Source: Serinicoccus chungangensis
GTDB lineage: Bacteria > Actinomycetota > Actinomycetes > Actinomycetales > Dermatophilaceae
Direction of reading: 5' to 3'
Assembly (NCBI RefSeq): GCF_001483745.1
Contig: NZ_LQBL01000028.1
Coordinates: 62,001-126,000 of the forward strand
DNA length: 64,000 nt
The notes below the pieces were generated by a model. It was not told where the DNA came from and did not search any database. It saw nothing but the letters and a program-made list of their open reading frames with translations. Numbering within the stretch: position 1 is the first letter of the stretch; each line of letters starts with the position of its first letter. The position numbers were made by a program, and so were the translations under genes. Below, in pieces: positions 39,623 through 50,844 of this stretch.

Positions 39623-41196
39623 GCACGCACGGAAACCCCATCCCGCTCAACGAGCCGGTCGTCGTCGTCATCGGCTCGGGGGCCGGCGGTGGCACCGTCG
39701 CCCACGACCTGGCGACCGAGGGGGTCAAGGTCGTCGTCCTCGAGGCCGGTCCCTACCTGACCGCCGACGACTACACCAACGACGAGTGGCCCGCCTTCAA
39801 CCAGATGGCGTGGCTGGACATGCGCACGACCTCCGGCTCCTACCGCGTCGCGCGGGACTTCCCCAACCTTCCGGCGTGGATCGTCAAGGCCGTCGGCGGG
39901 ACCACCACGCACTGGGCCGGGGCGACGCCGCGGTTCATGGCGCACGAGTTCGCCGCCCGCAGCACCTACGGCGAGGTGGAGGGCGCGAACCTGCTGGACT
40001 GGCCGGTCACGCTCGAGGAGATAGAGCCGTGGTACGACCGGGCCGAGAAGGCGATGGGCTCCTCGCACCGGCACGGGCGGCCGCCGATGCCGGCGAACAA
40101 CAACTACAAGGTCTTCGCGAACGGTGCCGAGCGCGCCGGCTACAAGTACTACGCCACCGGTCCCTACGCCACCAACGCCGAGCCCTACGACGGCCGCCCC
40201 GCCACCGTGCAGGACGGGTTCAACTTCCAGGGGGACAAGTCCGGCGCCAAGTGGTCCACGCTCGTCCGGGAGATCCCGCGGGCCCTGGAGTCCGGGAACG
40301 CCGAGCTGCGCCCGCTCTGCCAGGCGGTGCGGATCACCCACGGCTCCGACGGACGGGCCGACGCGGTGGAGTATCTCGACGCCGACGGCAACCTGCACCG
40401 GCAGGCGGCGCGCGCCGTGTGCGTCGCCGGCAACTCCATCGAGACGCCGAGACTGCTGCTCATGAGCGACTCGCCCTCGCACCCGGACGGGCTGGCCAAC
40501 TCCTCCGGTCAGGTCGGCCGCAACTACATGCGGCACCTGACCGGGTCCGCCTACGCACGCTTCGAGCAGCCGGTGCGGATGTACCGCGGCGAGACGATGG
40601 CCGGCATCATCGCCGACGAGGCGGTCCACGACCCGTCCCGCGGGTTCGTCGGCGGCTACTACATGGAGACCCTGTCGCTCGGCCCGGCCTTCCTGGCCAG
40701 TTTCGTCGAGCCCGGCAGCTGGGGACGCGAGTTCACCCGGCTCATGGATGCCTACGCCCACACGGCGGGTATGTGGCTGGTCGGCGAGGACATGCCGCAG
40801 GAGTCCAACCGCATCACGCTGGACCCCGACGTCAAGGACCAGTGGGGCCTCCCCGCACCGCACGTCCACTTCGACGACCATCCGAACGACATCGCGATGC
40901 GGCGGCACGCCTACCGCGCCGCCGACACGATCTACCGGGCCGCCGGCGCCCTCGGGGTGCACCACACGCCGCCCTACCCGGCGACGCACAACCTGGGCAG
41001 CTGCCGCATGGCCGCCGACCCGGCGGACGGACCGCTCAACGGCTGGGGTCAGGCGCACGACGTGCCCAACCTCTTCGTCTCCGACGGCTCTGTGATGACC
41101 ACCGGCGGCGCGGCCAACCCGACGCTGACCATCGTGGCGCTCGCGATGCGGCAGGCGGACCACCTCCGCGAGCTGCTCCGCACCGGGGAGCTCTGA
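39619..41196 (+). CDS. GMC-family FAD oxidoreductase
   Basis: The 525-residue protein of the glucose-methanol-choline family has the FAD-binding VVVIGSGAGGGTVAHDLA at residues 15-32, KAVGGTTTHWAGATPRFM, and the C-terminal blocks HNLGSCRMA and GGAANPTLTIVALAMRQ. It oxidises an alcohol or sugar; the substrate is unknown. No Tat or Sec signal is seen on either subunit. It is coupled to the small-subunit gene and ends at the strong hairpin at 41223-41258. An IclR-type regulator lies upstream. Confidence 0.87.
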   Translation: MSTHGNPIPLNEPVVVVIGSGAGGGTVAHDLATEGVKVVVLEAGPYLTADDYTNDEWPAFNQMAWLDMRTTSGSYRVARDFPNLPAWIVKAVGGTTTHWAGATPRFMAHEFAARSTYGEVEGANLLDWPVTLEEIEPWYDRAEKAMGSSHRHGRPPMPANNNYKVFANGAERAGYKYYATGPYATNAEPYDGRPATVQDGFNFQGDKSGAKWSTLVREIPRALESGNAELRPLCQAVRITHGSDGRADAVEYLDADGNLHRQAARAVCVAGNSIETPRLLLMSDSPSHPDGLANSSGQVGRNYMRHLTGSAYARFEQPVRMYRGETMAGIIADEAVHDPSRGFVGGYYMETLSLGPAFLASFVEPGSWGREFTRLMDAYAHTAGMWLVGEDMPQESNRITLDPDVKDQWGLPAPHVHFDDHPNDIAMRRHAYRAADTIYRAAGALGVHHTPPYPATHNLGSCRMAADPADGPLNGWGQAHDVPNLFVSDGSVMTTGGAANPTLTIVALAMRQADHLRELLRTGEL

Positions 41197-41222
41197 GGAC
41201 GCTCATCGGCCCGTGACGACAG

Positions 41223-41258
41223 CGGCGCCCCGTCGGCCCGAGGGCTGACGGGGCGCCG
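41223..41258. terminator. Strong hairpin between convergent genes
   Basis: CGGCGCCCCGTC and GACGGGGCGCCG form a perfect 12-bp stem with a 12-nt loop. It lies between the GMC gene and acnA, both of which run toward it, so it can stop transcription from both sides. No poly-T tail is present, as is common at high GC. Confidence 0.75.
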
Positions 41259-41282
41259 AGGTGCGGTATGCCGGTGCTCGCC

Positions 41283-44105
<2,823 letters not shown>

Positions 44106-44134
44106 CGTGATCGCTCCTTCGCTGGCTGGCTATT

Positions 44135-44152
44135 TATCTTGACATCAAGATA
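44135..44152. promoter_or_regulatory. Perfect inverted repeat upstream of acnA (operator candidate)
   Basis: TATCTTGA-CA-TCAAGATA is an 8+2+8 perfect palindrome in an AT-rich island, 30 bases before the acnA start. On the minus strand the following GATAAAT could be part of a -10. A dimeric repressor site for aconitase is likely; which regulator binds is unknown. Confidence 0.65.
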
Positions 44153-44205
44153 TCTCACCGTGGGTGGGGGACGCAACGAGGCGCGCCGCACCCGGTGCTC
44201 CCATC

Positions 44206-44241
44206 CTGCCCCACCACCCGCCGCCGCGTCAGGTGGGGCGG
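44206..44241 (-). terminator. Hairpin downstream of the LLM-hemerythrin gene
   Basis: CTGCCCCACC and GGTGGGGCGG can pair over about 10 bp (one G-U) with a 16-nt loop, starting 6 bases past the stop at 44248. No U-tract is present. Confidence 0.5.
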
Positions 44242-44247
44242 GCGGGC

Positions 44248-45870
44248 TCAGGACAGCCCGTGCCGGCTCAGCGGTCCGACGAGCTCACGCTCCTCGTAGG
44301 CCAGGTGCGACAGCAGGGTGTCGGTGAGCAGGTCGAGGGAGGACTGCACGCCCTGGAGGACCTCCTCGCCGGCCCGTCCGGTGCCGTCCTCGGCCACCAG
44401 CCGCACCAGCGCCCGGTCGAACTGCTCGAGCACGTCGTGGATGACGACGTGCTCCTCCTCCAGCCGGTCGAGCACCGCCTCCAGGCCGGGCTCGGCCCGG
44501 CGCAGGTGCGGGAAGACGCTGCGGTCCTCGAGGGTGTGGTGCCCGGTGACGATCCGGCAGTAGGACTCGCAGTAGGCGCCCAGGGTCCAGTTGTTCTGCC
44601 GCATCGTCATGGTGTTGACCACCGAGCGGGCCGCCCCGACGGTGAGGTGGCCGCGGCGCACCTGGTCGAGGACGTCGCGCACCTGCGCGAGCTCTCCGCG
44701 CAGCCCGTCGTGGATGTCCTTGAGGTGCTGGGCCTGCTCCGGGTGCGGGCCCGGCGCACCGTCCGGGGCGACCGGCCGGCTCGGCTCGTCCCAGGGCATC
44801 GTCGGCGAGAGCCGGCGCCCGTCGTCCGGCGTCGGCTCGACGGTATGCCGTCCGCTCCCCCGGCCCTCGTCGGCGCGCCCGGGCAGCACCACCCCCGTCG
44901 GCGCCTCCTGGGACGTCGTCGCAGCCCCCGTCGGCGTCTCCTGGGACGTCGTCGCAGCCCCCGTCGGCGTCTCCTGCGACGTCGTCGCCCTCCGCGCCCG
45001 CTCGGCCTCCACCAGCTCCCGGGTCGCCGGGGCCACCTCGGCGGCGAACCGGCGCACCACGTCGGCGTCGTCGGTGCCGAGGACGTAGCTGCTCATCCCC
45101 ACGGTCACGGTGAGCTCGGCCAGCTGCTCGGCCCACTGGGCCGGGGTGCCGCGCAGGAACCCGCCGCCGGTGCCGAAGCGCCCGGTGATGTTGTAGATCC
45201 GCCGCACCGAACCCGGCGGCCGCCCGGCCGCCAGCGCTGCCTCGTCCACCACGGCCGCGAGCGCGGGGAGGTCGGGCGGGTCGGCATACCCCATGCTCGG
45301 GACCCACGCGTCGGCCAGGCGGCCGGTGAGCAACAGCATGCGCGGCTTGTAGGCCCCCAGCCAGATGGGGATGTCGTGCGCGGGCGGAGGGCCGGCGTGC
45401 AGCCCCTGCGCCCGGTAGTGCTCGCCGCGGAACCGCAGGGTGCCACCGGCCCAGAAGGCCCGGATGAGCTCGACCGCCTCGGCGAGCGCGTCGACCGCCT
45501 CCCCCGGCGAGCGGCGCGGGCCGCCGGCGGCCACGATGCCGTCCCAGAAGGCACCGGCGCCCAGGCCCAGCTCGACCCGCCCGTCGGTGAGCAGGTCGAG
45601 CGAGGCCGCGGCCTTGGCCAGCAGGACGGGCGGTCGCAGCGGCAGGCTGGCGACGTTCGGGGCCAGCCGGATGGTGGTCGTGCGGGCCTCGAGGACCGAC
45701 AGCAGGGTCCAGGTGTCCAGGAAGCCGTCCTGGTAGGGGTGGTCCTGGACGGACACGAGGTCGAGACCCTCCACCTCGGCGACCTGCACGAGCGCCAGGA
45801 GCTCCGGTATGCGGTCGGCCGCCGGGGTGGGGAACACCCCGAACTCCAGCTGCTGGTCCAGGTCGGGCAC
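44248..45870 (-). CDS. LLM-class flavin oxidoreductase fused to a hemerythrin domain
   Basis: The protein has 540 residues. Residues 1-285 are a luciferase-like monooxygenase (F420 or FMN) domain with FGVFPTPAADRIPELL, LAPNVASLPLRPPVLLAKAA and DGRVELGLGAGAFWDGI. A repetitive linker with three ATTSQETPTGA units lies at 295-327. Residues 378-535 are a four-helix hemerythrin HHE domain with HLKDIHDGL, GHHTLEDRSVFPHL, EEEHVVIHDVL and SHLAYEERELV. The di-iron part could sense or supply O2. The GTG has GGAGG five bases upstream. Cofactor and substrate are unknown, and the fusion is unusual. Confidence 0.85.
   Translation of the reverse strand: MPDLDQQLEFGVFPTPAADRIPELLALVQVAEVEGLDLVSVQDHPYQDGFLDTWTLLSVLEARTTTIRLAPNVASLPLRPPVLLAKAAASLDLLTDGRVELGLGAGAFWDGIVAAGGPRRSPGEAVDALAEAVELIRAFWAGGTLRFRGEHYRAQGLHAGPPPAHDIPIWLGAYKPRMLLLTGRLADAWVPSMGYADPPDLPALAAVVDEAALAAGRPPGSVRRIYNITGRFGTGGGFLRGTPAQWAEQLAELTVTVGMSSYVLGTDDADVVRRFAAEVAPATRELVEAERARRATTSQETPTGAATTSQETPTGAATTSQEAPTGVVLPGRADEGRGSGRHTVEPTPDDGRRLSPTMPWDEPSRPVAPDGAPGPHPEQAQHLKDIHDGLRGELAQVRDVLDQVRRGHLTVGAARSVVNTMTMRQNNWTLGAYCESYCRIVTGHHTLEDRSVFPHLRRAEPGLEAVLDRLEEEHVVIHDVLEQFDRALVRLVAEDGTGRAGEEVLQGVQSSLDLLTDTLLSHLAYEERELVGPLSRHGLS
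44890..44988 (-). repeat. 33-bp coding repeat x3 (interdomain linker)
   Basis: Three near-identical 33-base units encode ATTSQETPTGA repeated between the LLM and hemerythrin domains. The unit length keeps the reading frame. Confidence 0.85.
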
Positions 45871-45910
45871 GAGGTCCTCCGTCAGGTCGTCGCGTCGGGT
45901 CGTCGTCGCG

Positions 45911-47311
45911 TCAGGTCGTCGTCGGCGCCGGGCGCAGCAGCGCCAGGGACTCGACGTGGTGGGTCATGGGGAAGGCGTCGAGCACCCGGAGCGCAGCCAG
46001 CTCCAGGCCCGCCTCCCGCGCGGTCGCGAGGTCACGGGCGAGCGCGGCGGGGTCGCACGCGACGTAGACCACGGCCCGCGGCCGCAGTGCCGCCAGCGCA
46101 CGCACCACGTCGGCGCCCGCGCCGCTGCGGGGCGGGTCGAGGACGACGACGTCGGCCGACCCGCCGGACGTGACGAGCCCGGCCAGCGCCTCCTCGGTCG
46201 CGCCGGCGTGGGCCTGCGCCCACGGGTAGGGGTCGAGGTGCCGTCCGGCGGCGTCCGCCGCGGCGACGTCGGCCTCGACGGCCAGCACCTCGCCCGAGTC
46301 CCCCACCGCCTCGGCGAGCGGGACGGCGAAGAGGCCCACCCCGGCATACAGGTCCAGCGCGCGCTCCCCCGGCTGCGGGTCGAGCCAGTCCAGCACCTGC
46401 GCGGTGAACTCCGCGGCGGCGCCGGGGTGCACCTGCCAGAAGCCGCGCGCGGACAGGCGGAAGTCGTGGCCCCGCACGGTCTCGACCACCTCGGGCACCG
46501 GGCCGAGCGGCTCCGGGGCCTGGCGCGACCCGCGGCGGGAGGCGGGGCGGCGGCCCCGCCGGCGGGGCGGGTCGCCCGGCAGGACCAGCGGCACGACGAC
46601 CGGGTCGCCGGCGCCGGGCGCCACGGCGTCGAGCGCGCTCACCCGCGGGGCCGGTCGCCCCTGGCGGACCGGCACGCGGGCCGCGTCCACGAGCGCCTGC
46701 GGGTCCGAGAACACGCCCGTCCCCACCACGCCCGGGGCCGCGATGAGGCAGTCGTCGACCGGGACCACCCGGTGCGAGCGGTGCGCCCTGAGCCCGGCAG
46801 CCACCCCGTCCCCGTCGTGGCGCGGGGTGAGGGCCACCTCGACCCGGGTGCGCCAGCGCAGGCCCTCCTGGTCGCCGGGCAGCGCCTCGCACACCAGACC
46901 TGCCGGGCCGGTGGCGCGGGCCAGCTCCTGCTCGGTGCACCCGCCGACGCGGACGAGCTGCTCGCGGACGACCTCGGCCTTGAGCCGGCGCTGGGCGGCC
47001 AGGTCGGCGTGCTGCCAGTCGCACCCGCCGCAGCGGCCGGGTCCTGCGAAGGGGCAGGGCGGCGGCACCCGGTCGGGGGAGGCCTCGTGGACCTCGACGG
47101 CGTCGGCGCGCAGGAAGCGCCCCCCGCCCCCGCTGCCGGTGACGACGGCGCTCACCCGCTCCCCCGGCAGCGCGTGCCGGACGAAGACGACCTGCCCGTG
47201 CGGGGTGTCGCCCACCCGGGCGACGCAGTGGCCCCCGTGCGCGACGGGGCCGACGCGCAGGTCGAGCAGGTCCCCCACCCCGGGGGCCGCGCCCGCGACG
47301 GACGCGGGCAC
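45911..47311 (-). CDS. TrmA/RumA-family RNA m5U methyltransferase
   Basis: The 466-residue class I SAM methyltransferase has an N-terminal TRAM domain (residues 10-70). CPFAGPGRCGGCDWQH follows, with the Cys residues that hold a [4Fe-4S] cluster. The SAM motif is LDLYAGVGLFAVPLAEAVG, and VVVLDPPRSGAG, the catalytic Cys in YVACDPAALARD and FPMTHHVESLALL complete the set. It methylates C5 of a uridine in rRNA or tRNA; which site cannot be told. A Pro/Arg-rich stretch around residues 245-265 is an insertion. It is adjacent to DUF3159, a conserved actinobacterial arrangement. Confidence 0.9.
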   Translation of the reverse strand: MPASVAGAAPGVGDLLDLRVGPVAHGGHCVARVGDTPHGQVVFVRHALPGERVSAVVTGSGGGGRFLRADAVEVHEASPDRVPPPCPFAGPGRCGGCDWQHADLAAQRRLKAEVVREQLVRVGGCTEQELARATGPAGLVCEALPGDQEGLRWRTRVEVALTPRHDGDGVAAGLRAHRSHRVVPVDDCLIAAPGVVGTGVFSDPQALVDAARVPVRQGRPAPRVSALDAVAPGAGDPVVVPLVLPGDPPRRRGRRPASRRGSRQAPEPLGPVPEVVETVRGHDFRLSARGFWQVHPGAAAEFTAQVLDWLDPQPGERALDLYAGVGLFAVPLAEAVGDSGEVLAVEADVAAADAAGRHLDPYPWAQAHAGATEEALAGLVTSGGSADVVVLDPPRSGAGADVVRALAALRPRAVVYVACDPAALARDLATAREAGLELAALRVLDAFPMTHHVESLALLRPAPTTT

Positions 47312-47312
47312 C

Positions 47313-48062
47313 CTAGCGACCCTGGCCCGGGTCGATCGCCGCGGTCCCGCTCGCCTCGTCCTGCGGCTGCGCGGCGGTGCGACCGGTCGCGAGGATCCAC
47401 CCCATGACGACCACGGCCAGCAGGTAGGCCGGCCAGCTGAGCACGATCTTGCTGATGCCCAGCCACGCCACCTCGCCGGCGAGGTAGAGCGGGAGCATGA
47501 CCGCCACGCGCACCGCGAACAGCGCCACGAGGACCCACGTGAGCCGGGCGCACACGGCCACCAGCCCGGGGTCGCGGCGCCAGGCTCCCGGACGCTCGGC
47601 GAACTGCGGGTCGCCCACGGCCACGAGGAAGCCGACCAGCGGCCAGCGCAGCACGATGCTCAGCAGGGCCCCGACACCGTAGAGGGCGCTGGCGAGAATC
47701 CCGGGCAGGAAGGCGTCCTGCGCCTCGCCGGAGCGGAGCGCGAAGAAGGCGGCGATGGCGGTCGCGAAGATCGCCGAGCCGAGGAAGCGCCACGACCCGC
47801 CGGCGAAGCCCCGGATCACCGTGAGCACGACGAGCAGGGCGGCCGCGGCGACCACCGCCGGCCGCACGGCGTCGGTGATGAGCCAGGTCGTGACGAAGGC
47901 CACCGTCGGCAGCGCCGTCTCCAGCGAGCCGTACCACCCGCCGAGGGCCTCCCCGATCCGGCGGCGGATGACCTGCTCGACGGTCTCCTCGAGGGTGGCC
48001 CCCGCCGCGGTCTCCGGTGCCGGGCGGCGCTGGGGGCCCTCGGGCGCGGTGGGCGGGGCCAT
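47313..48062 (-). CDS. DUF3159 membrane protein
   Basis: The 249-residue integral membrane protein has about five or six helices between residues 50 and 225. It begins with a soluble segment TVEQVIRRRIGEALGGWYGS and has the DUF3159-typical LRWPLVGFLVAVG. Function is unknown, but the position between DUF3710 and the TrmA-like gene is kept across many actinobacteria. Its stop is two bases from the methyltransferase start, and its ATG overlaps the DUF3710 stop, so it is in the same operon. Confidence 0.85.
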   Translation of the reverse strand: MAPPTAPEGPQRRPAPETAAGATLEETVEQVIRRRIGEALGGWYGSLETALPTVAFVTTWLITDAVRPAVVAAAALLVVLTVIRGFAGGSWRFLGSAIFATAIAAFFALRSGEAQDAFLPGILASALYGVGALLSIVLRWPLVGFLVAVGDPQFAERPGAWRRDPGLVAVCARLTWVLVALFAVRVAVMLPLYLAGEVAWLGISKIVLSWPAYLLAVVVMGWILATGRTAAQPQDEASGTAAIDPGQGR

Positions 48063-48976
48063 CAGGTGAAGTCGGGGTTGCGGGGGGCCTGCGGCGCGTC
48101 CGTGGGGGCCGGCTCCGGCGCCCGGTGGCGGGGCGGCTCGGCGGCGTCGGTGGCCGCTGCTCCCCCGCCCAGGCCCACGCCGGCGACCGAGGTCGCGTCC
48201 GTGGACCCTCCGGCGGTGGGCGCCTTGTGCAGGGCGTCGGCCGCTGCGGCACGGCGGGCCTGGGCCTGCTGCTCACGGCGGGCCTCGGCCTCCTTGGCGA
48301 CCGCCTCGGCGAAGCCCTTCGGGGGTGTCAGCGTCAGGACCTCACGCGGCGGACGGGGCTCGTCGCCGCGGTCGACGACGATCCGGCGCACGAAGGCGAG
48401 GATGCCGCGGGCCTGGTTGTCGTCCGAGGCCGCGGGCCCCCCGACGACGACGCGCAGGAACCATCGGGGACCGTCGATCCCGAGGAAGCGGGCGGGCTGG
48501 TAGGCGACGCGGCCGTCCGGGGCGCGCCCGGGCATGCGGGCCCGCAGCTCCTTGCCCATGCGTCCCTCGACGGTCTCGGCCGCCCCGCCGGAGTCGACCA
48601 GACCCCGGGCGATCTCGGCGCGCAGCTCGTCCCAGATGCCCTCGGTGCGCGGCGCGGCGAACACCTGGACCTGCGCCTGCGAGGCGCCGAAGCCCAGGGT
48701 GGCGCCGATGACCCGGCCCGAGCCCTGCTCGATGTCCAAACGCATCTGCATGCCCTTGACGGACGGGATGCGCAGCGCCCCCAGGTCGATGCGGCCGTCC
48801 AGCTCGCGCCACTCGGTGATGTCGTAGGGGCCGTCCTCGTGCCGGACCCAGTCGCGGTCCACCCCGGGCTCGCCCTCGGCCGGCTCGGGCCGCACGACGA
48901 CCTCGTCGCCGTCCTCGAGGTCGAGCAGCTCCTCGTCGCTGAGGCGGTTGGTCTTGCGTCGGCCAAAGAGTGCCAC
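48062..48976 (-). CDS. DUF3710 protein
   Basis: The protein has 304 residues. The conserved part (about 50-230) has DLGALRIPSVKGMQMRLDIE, ATLGFGASQAQVQVFAAPR, GIWDELRAEIARGLVDSGG and FLGIDGPRWFLRVVVGGPAA, which is the DUF3710 signature. The last 75 residues are an Ala/Arg/Gln-rich helix and a disordered tail. The GTG gives the short, family-typical start VALFGRRK. It lies 7 bases after dut. Function is unknown; synteny with dut and DUF4193 is widespread in actinobacteria. Confidence 0.85.
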   Translation of the reverse strand: MALFGRRKTNRLSDEELLDLEDGDEVVVRPEPAEGEPGVDRDWVRHEDGPYDITEWRELDGRIDLGALRIPSVKGMQMRLDIEQGSGRVIGATLGFGASQAQVQVFAAPRTEGIWDELRAEIARGLVDSGGAAETVEGRMGKELRARMPGRAPDGRVAYQPARFLGIDGPRWFLRVVVGGPAASDDNQARGILAFVRRIVVDRGDEPRPPREVLTLTPPKGFAEAVAKEAEARREQQAQARRAAAADALHKAPTAGGSTDATSVAGVGLGGGAAATDAAEPPRHRAPEPAPTDAPQAPRNPDFT

Positions 48977-48983
48977 TGGTGGC

Positions 48984-49478
48984 TCAGTCCTTCTGGGTCG
49001 GCCCGGCCGTGGCCGGGAGGGTGGTGGAGGTGCCGGTGTGCCCGTGCCCGCCGGCACCGCGCGGGGAGTCCGCGAGGTCGTCGACCACCGTGAACACGGG
49101 CCGGGCGACCTGCTGGACCACGAGCTGGGCGACGCGGTCTCCCCGGCGCAGGTGCACCGGCTCCTGACGGTCGGTGTTGAGCAGGTTGACGAGGATCTCC
49201 CCGCGGTAGCCGGAGTCCACCGTCCCCGGGGCGTTGACGATGGTCAGGCCGTGCCGCGCGGCCAGCCCGGAGCGGGGGTGCACGAACGCGGCATACCCCT
49301 CCGGGACCGCGACGGCCACACCGGTGCCCACGAGGACCCGCTCACCCGGGTCGACCCGCACGTCCTCCCGGAGGTGCAGGTCGACGCCGGCGTCGCCGGG
49401 GCGGGCCTGGACCGGGACGGGGAGGTCGGGGTCCAGGCGCCGCAGGGCGACGGCGACGGTCTGGGGCTCGGGCTGCAT
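48984..49478 (-). CDS. dut: dUTP diphosphatase Dut
   Basis: Dut hydrolyses dUTP to dUMP and PPi, keeping uracil out of DNA and feeding dTMP synthesis. The trimeric dUTPase motifs are present: RPGDAGVDL, PRSGLAARHG, GTVDSGYRGEI, RRGDRVAQLV and the P-loop-like tail RGAGGHGHTGTS. The 164-residue form from the ATG at 49478 is typical. A GTG at 49484 is also possible. It is the first gene after DUF4193 in the run down to the methyltransferase. Confidence 0.94.
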   Translation of the reverse strand: MQPEPQTVAVALRRLDPDLPVPVQARPGDAGVDLHLREDVRVDPGERVLVGTGVAVAVPEGYAAFVHPRSGLAARHGLTIVNAPGTVDSGYRGEILVNLLNTDRQEPVHLRRGDRVAQLVVQQVARPVFTVVDDLADSPRGAGGHGHTGTSTTLPATAGPTQKD

Positions 49479-49536
49479 CGTCACCGAGGGTAGTCCCCGG
49501 TCCGGTCCCGCACCGACCATGGCGGGCGCACGGGCC

Positions 49537-49836
49537 TCAGGCCGCGCACTCGGTGCAGACCGGCAGCCCCCCGACCTCCTTGGCCAGCTGGCTGCGGTGG
49601 TGCACCAGGAAGCACCGGGAGCAGGTGAACTCGTCCTGCTGCCGGGGCAGCACGTGCACCGACAGCTCCTCGTTGGACAGGTCCGCCCCCGGGAGCTCGA
49701 AGCCCTCGGCCTGCTCGGTCTCGTCGACGTCGACGCTGCCCGAGGACTTGTCGTTGCGCCGGGCCTTCAGCTCCTCGAGCGAGTCCTCGTTGAGCTCGTC
49801 GTCGTTCTTGCGTGGGGCGTCGTAATCAGTCGCCAT
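49537..49836 (-). CDS. DUF4193 protein
   Basis: The 99-residue acidic protein begins MATDYDAPRKNDDELNEDSL, the DUF4193 start. It ends in a zinc-ribbon-like unit with Cys at CSRCFLVHHRS and CTECAA. The pattern CxxC...CxxC suggests one bound metal. Function is unknown; it is present in nearly all actinobacteria next to dut. A GAGGCGAG lies just before the ATG. The 141 bases upstream to 49977 hold only promoter-like AT-richer sequence. Confidence 0.88.
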   Translation of the reverse strand: MATDYDAPRKNDDELNEDSLEELKARRNDKSSGSVDVDETEQAEGFELPGADLSNEELSVHVLPRQQDEFTCSRCFLVHHRSQLAKEVGGLPVCTECAA

Positions 49837-49977
49837 CTCGCCTCTTTCACCTCTGAAGTCTCTCTCGTCGTGCGTGAACGCCGAGGCCTACGATTTTGTG
49901 CCCGAGGCCGTGCCGCGCTCGCACGTGTCGCGCGGATTCTGCCCTATCGGCGCGCGCGCCCGTCAACGGGTATGCCC

Positions 49978-50844
49978 TCAGCGCGGGTCGGCGCTGGTCA
50001 GACGGGCGATCTCGGCCCGCAGGAGCGGGTGCAGCACGGGGTTGGCGGCGACCACGAGGTCGGTGGACGCCGGGCTGCCCGGGTCGGCGCCGGAGGCGAT
50101 GCCGCCCGCCTCGCCGAGGATGACCAGGCCGGCAGCGACGTCCCAGGGGTGGGTGCCGCGCTCGAAGTAGCCGTCCACCCGCCCGGCCGCCACGTGGCAC
50201 AGGTCGAGCGCGGCCGCGCCCATGCGGCGGATGTCCCGCACCCGCGGGAGCAGGTCGGCGACCACGGCCGACTGCCTGCGGCGCACCTGCCGGTCGTAGG
50301 AGAAGCCGGTCGCCAGCAGCGCGCCGTCCAGCGTCGGCTGCGCGGCGACCGCGAGCGACCGGGTGCGGCCGCGCGAGGTGAGCCGTGCGCCCCCGCCGAG
50401 GTGGGCGTGGAAGACCTCGTCGGTGCGCGGGTTGACGACCGCCCCGGCGACCGGCGCCCAGGCCCCGGGCGTGGTGGGGTCGCCCACGACCACGGCGACG
50501 GACACGGCATACGCGGGCAGGTCGTAGAGGTAGTTGACGGTGCCGTCGATGGGGTCGACGACCCAGCTGAGCCCGGACGTGCCCCCGGTCATCCCGTCCT
50601 CCTCGCCGAGGATGCCGTCGTCGGGGCGCGCCTGCGCCAGCCGCTCGCGCAGCAGCGCCTCGGCGCGGGTGTCCATCTCGGTGACGACGTCGAGGTCGGT
50701 GCTCTTGGTGTGCGCCACCCCGAGCCCGTCCGGCCGCTCGTCCCGGATGAGCGCACCGACCTCGCCGACCAGGGTCACCGCGAGGTCCTCCAGGGCTGCC
50801 CGGGCGTCCGCGTCGACCGCCGACGCGTCCGGGGCCGCCGCCAT
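49978..50844 (-). CDS. Inositol monophosphatase family protein (SuhB-like)
   Basis: The 288-residue enzyme has the three metal-site motifs: GILGEEDG, VVDPIDGTVNYLYDLPAYAVS and, near the C terminus, RGTHPWDVAAGLVILGEAGG. STDLDVVTEMDTRAE is the N-terminal Li-sensitive block. It dephosphorylates an inositol phosphate or similar; in actinobacteria this gene often supports inositol supply for mycothiol and phosphatidylinositol. That role is inferred. The ATG shares its base with the hemH stop, so it is in the TRIC-hemH-suhB operon. Confidence 0.87.
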   Translation of the reverse strand: MAAAPDASAVDADARAALEDLAVTLVGEVGALIRDERPDGLGVAHTKSTDLDVVTEMDTRAEALLRERLAQARPDDGILGEEDGMTGGTSGLSWVVDPIDGTVNYLYDLPAYAVSVAVVVGDPTTPGAWAPVAGAVVNPRTDEVFHAHLGGGARLTSRGRTRSLAVAAQPTLDGALLATGFSYDRQVRRRQSAVVADLLPRVRDIRRMGAAALDLCHVAAGRVDGYFERGTHPWDVAAGLVILGEAGGIASGADPGSPASTDLVVAANPVLHPLLRAEIARLTSADPR

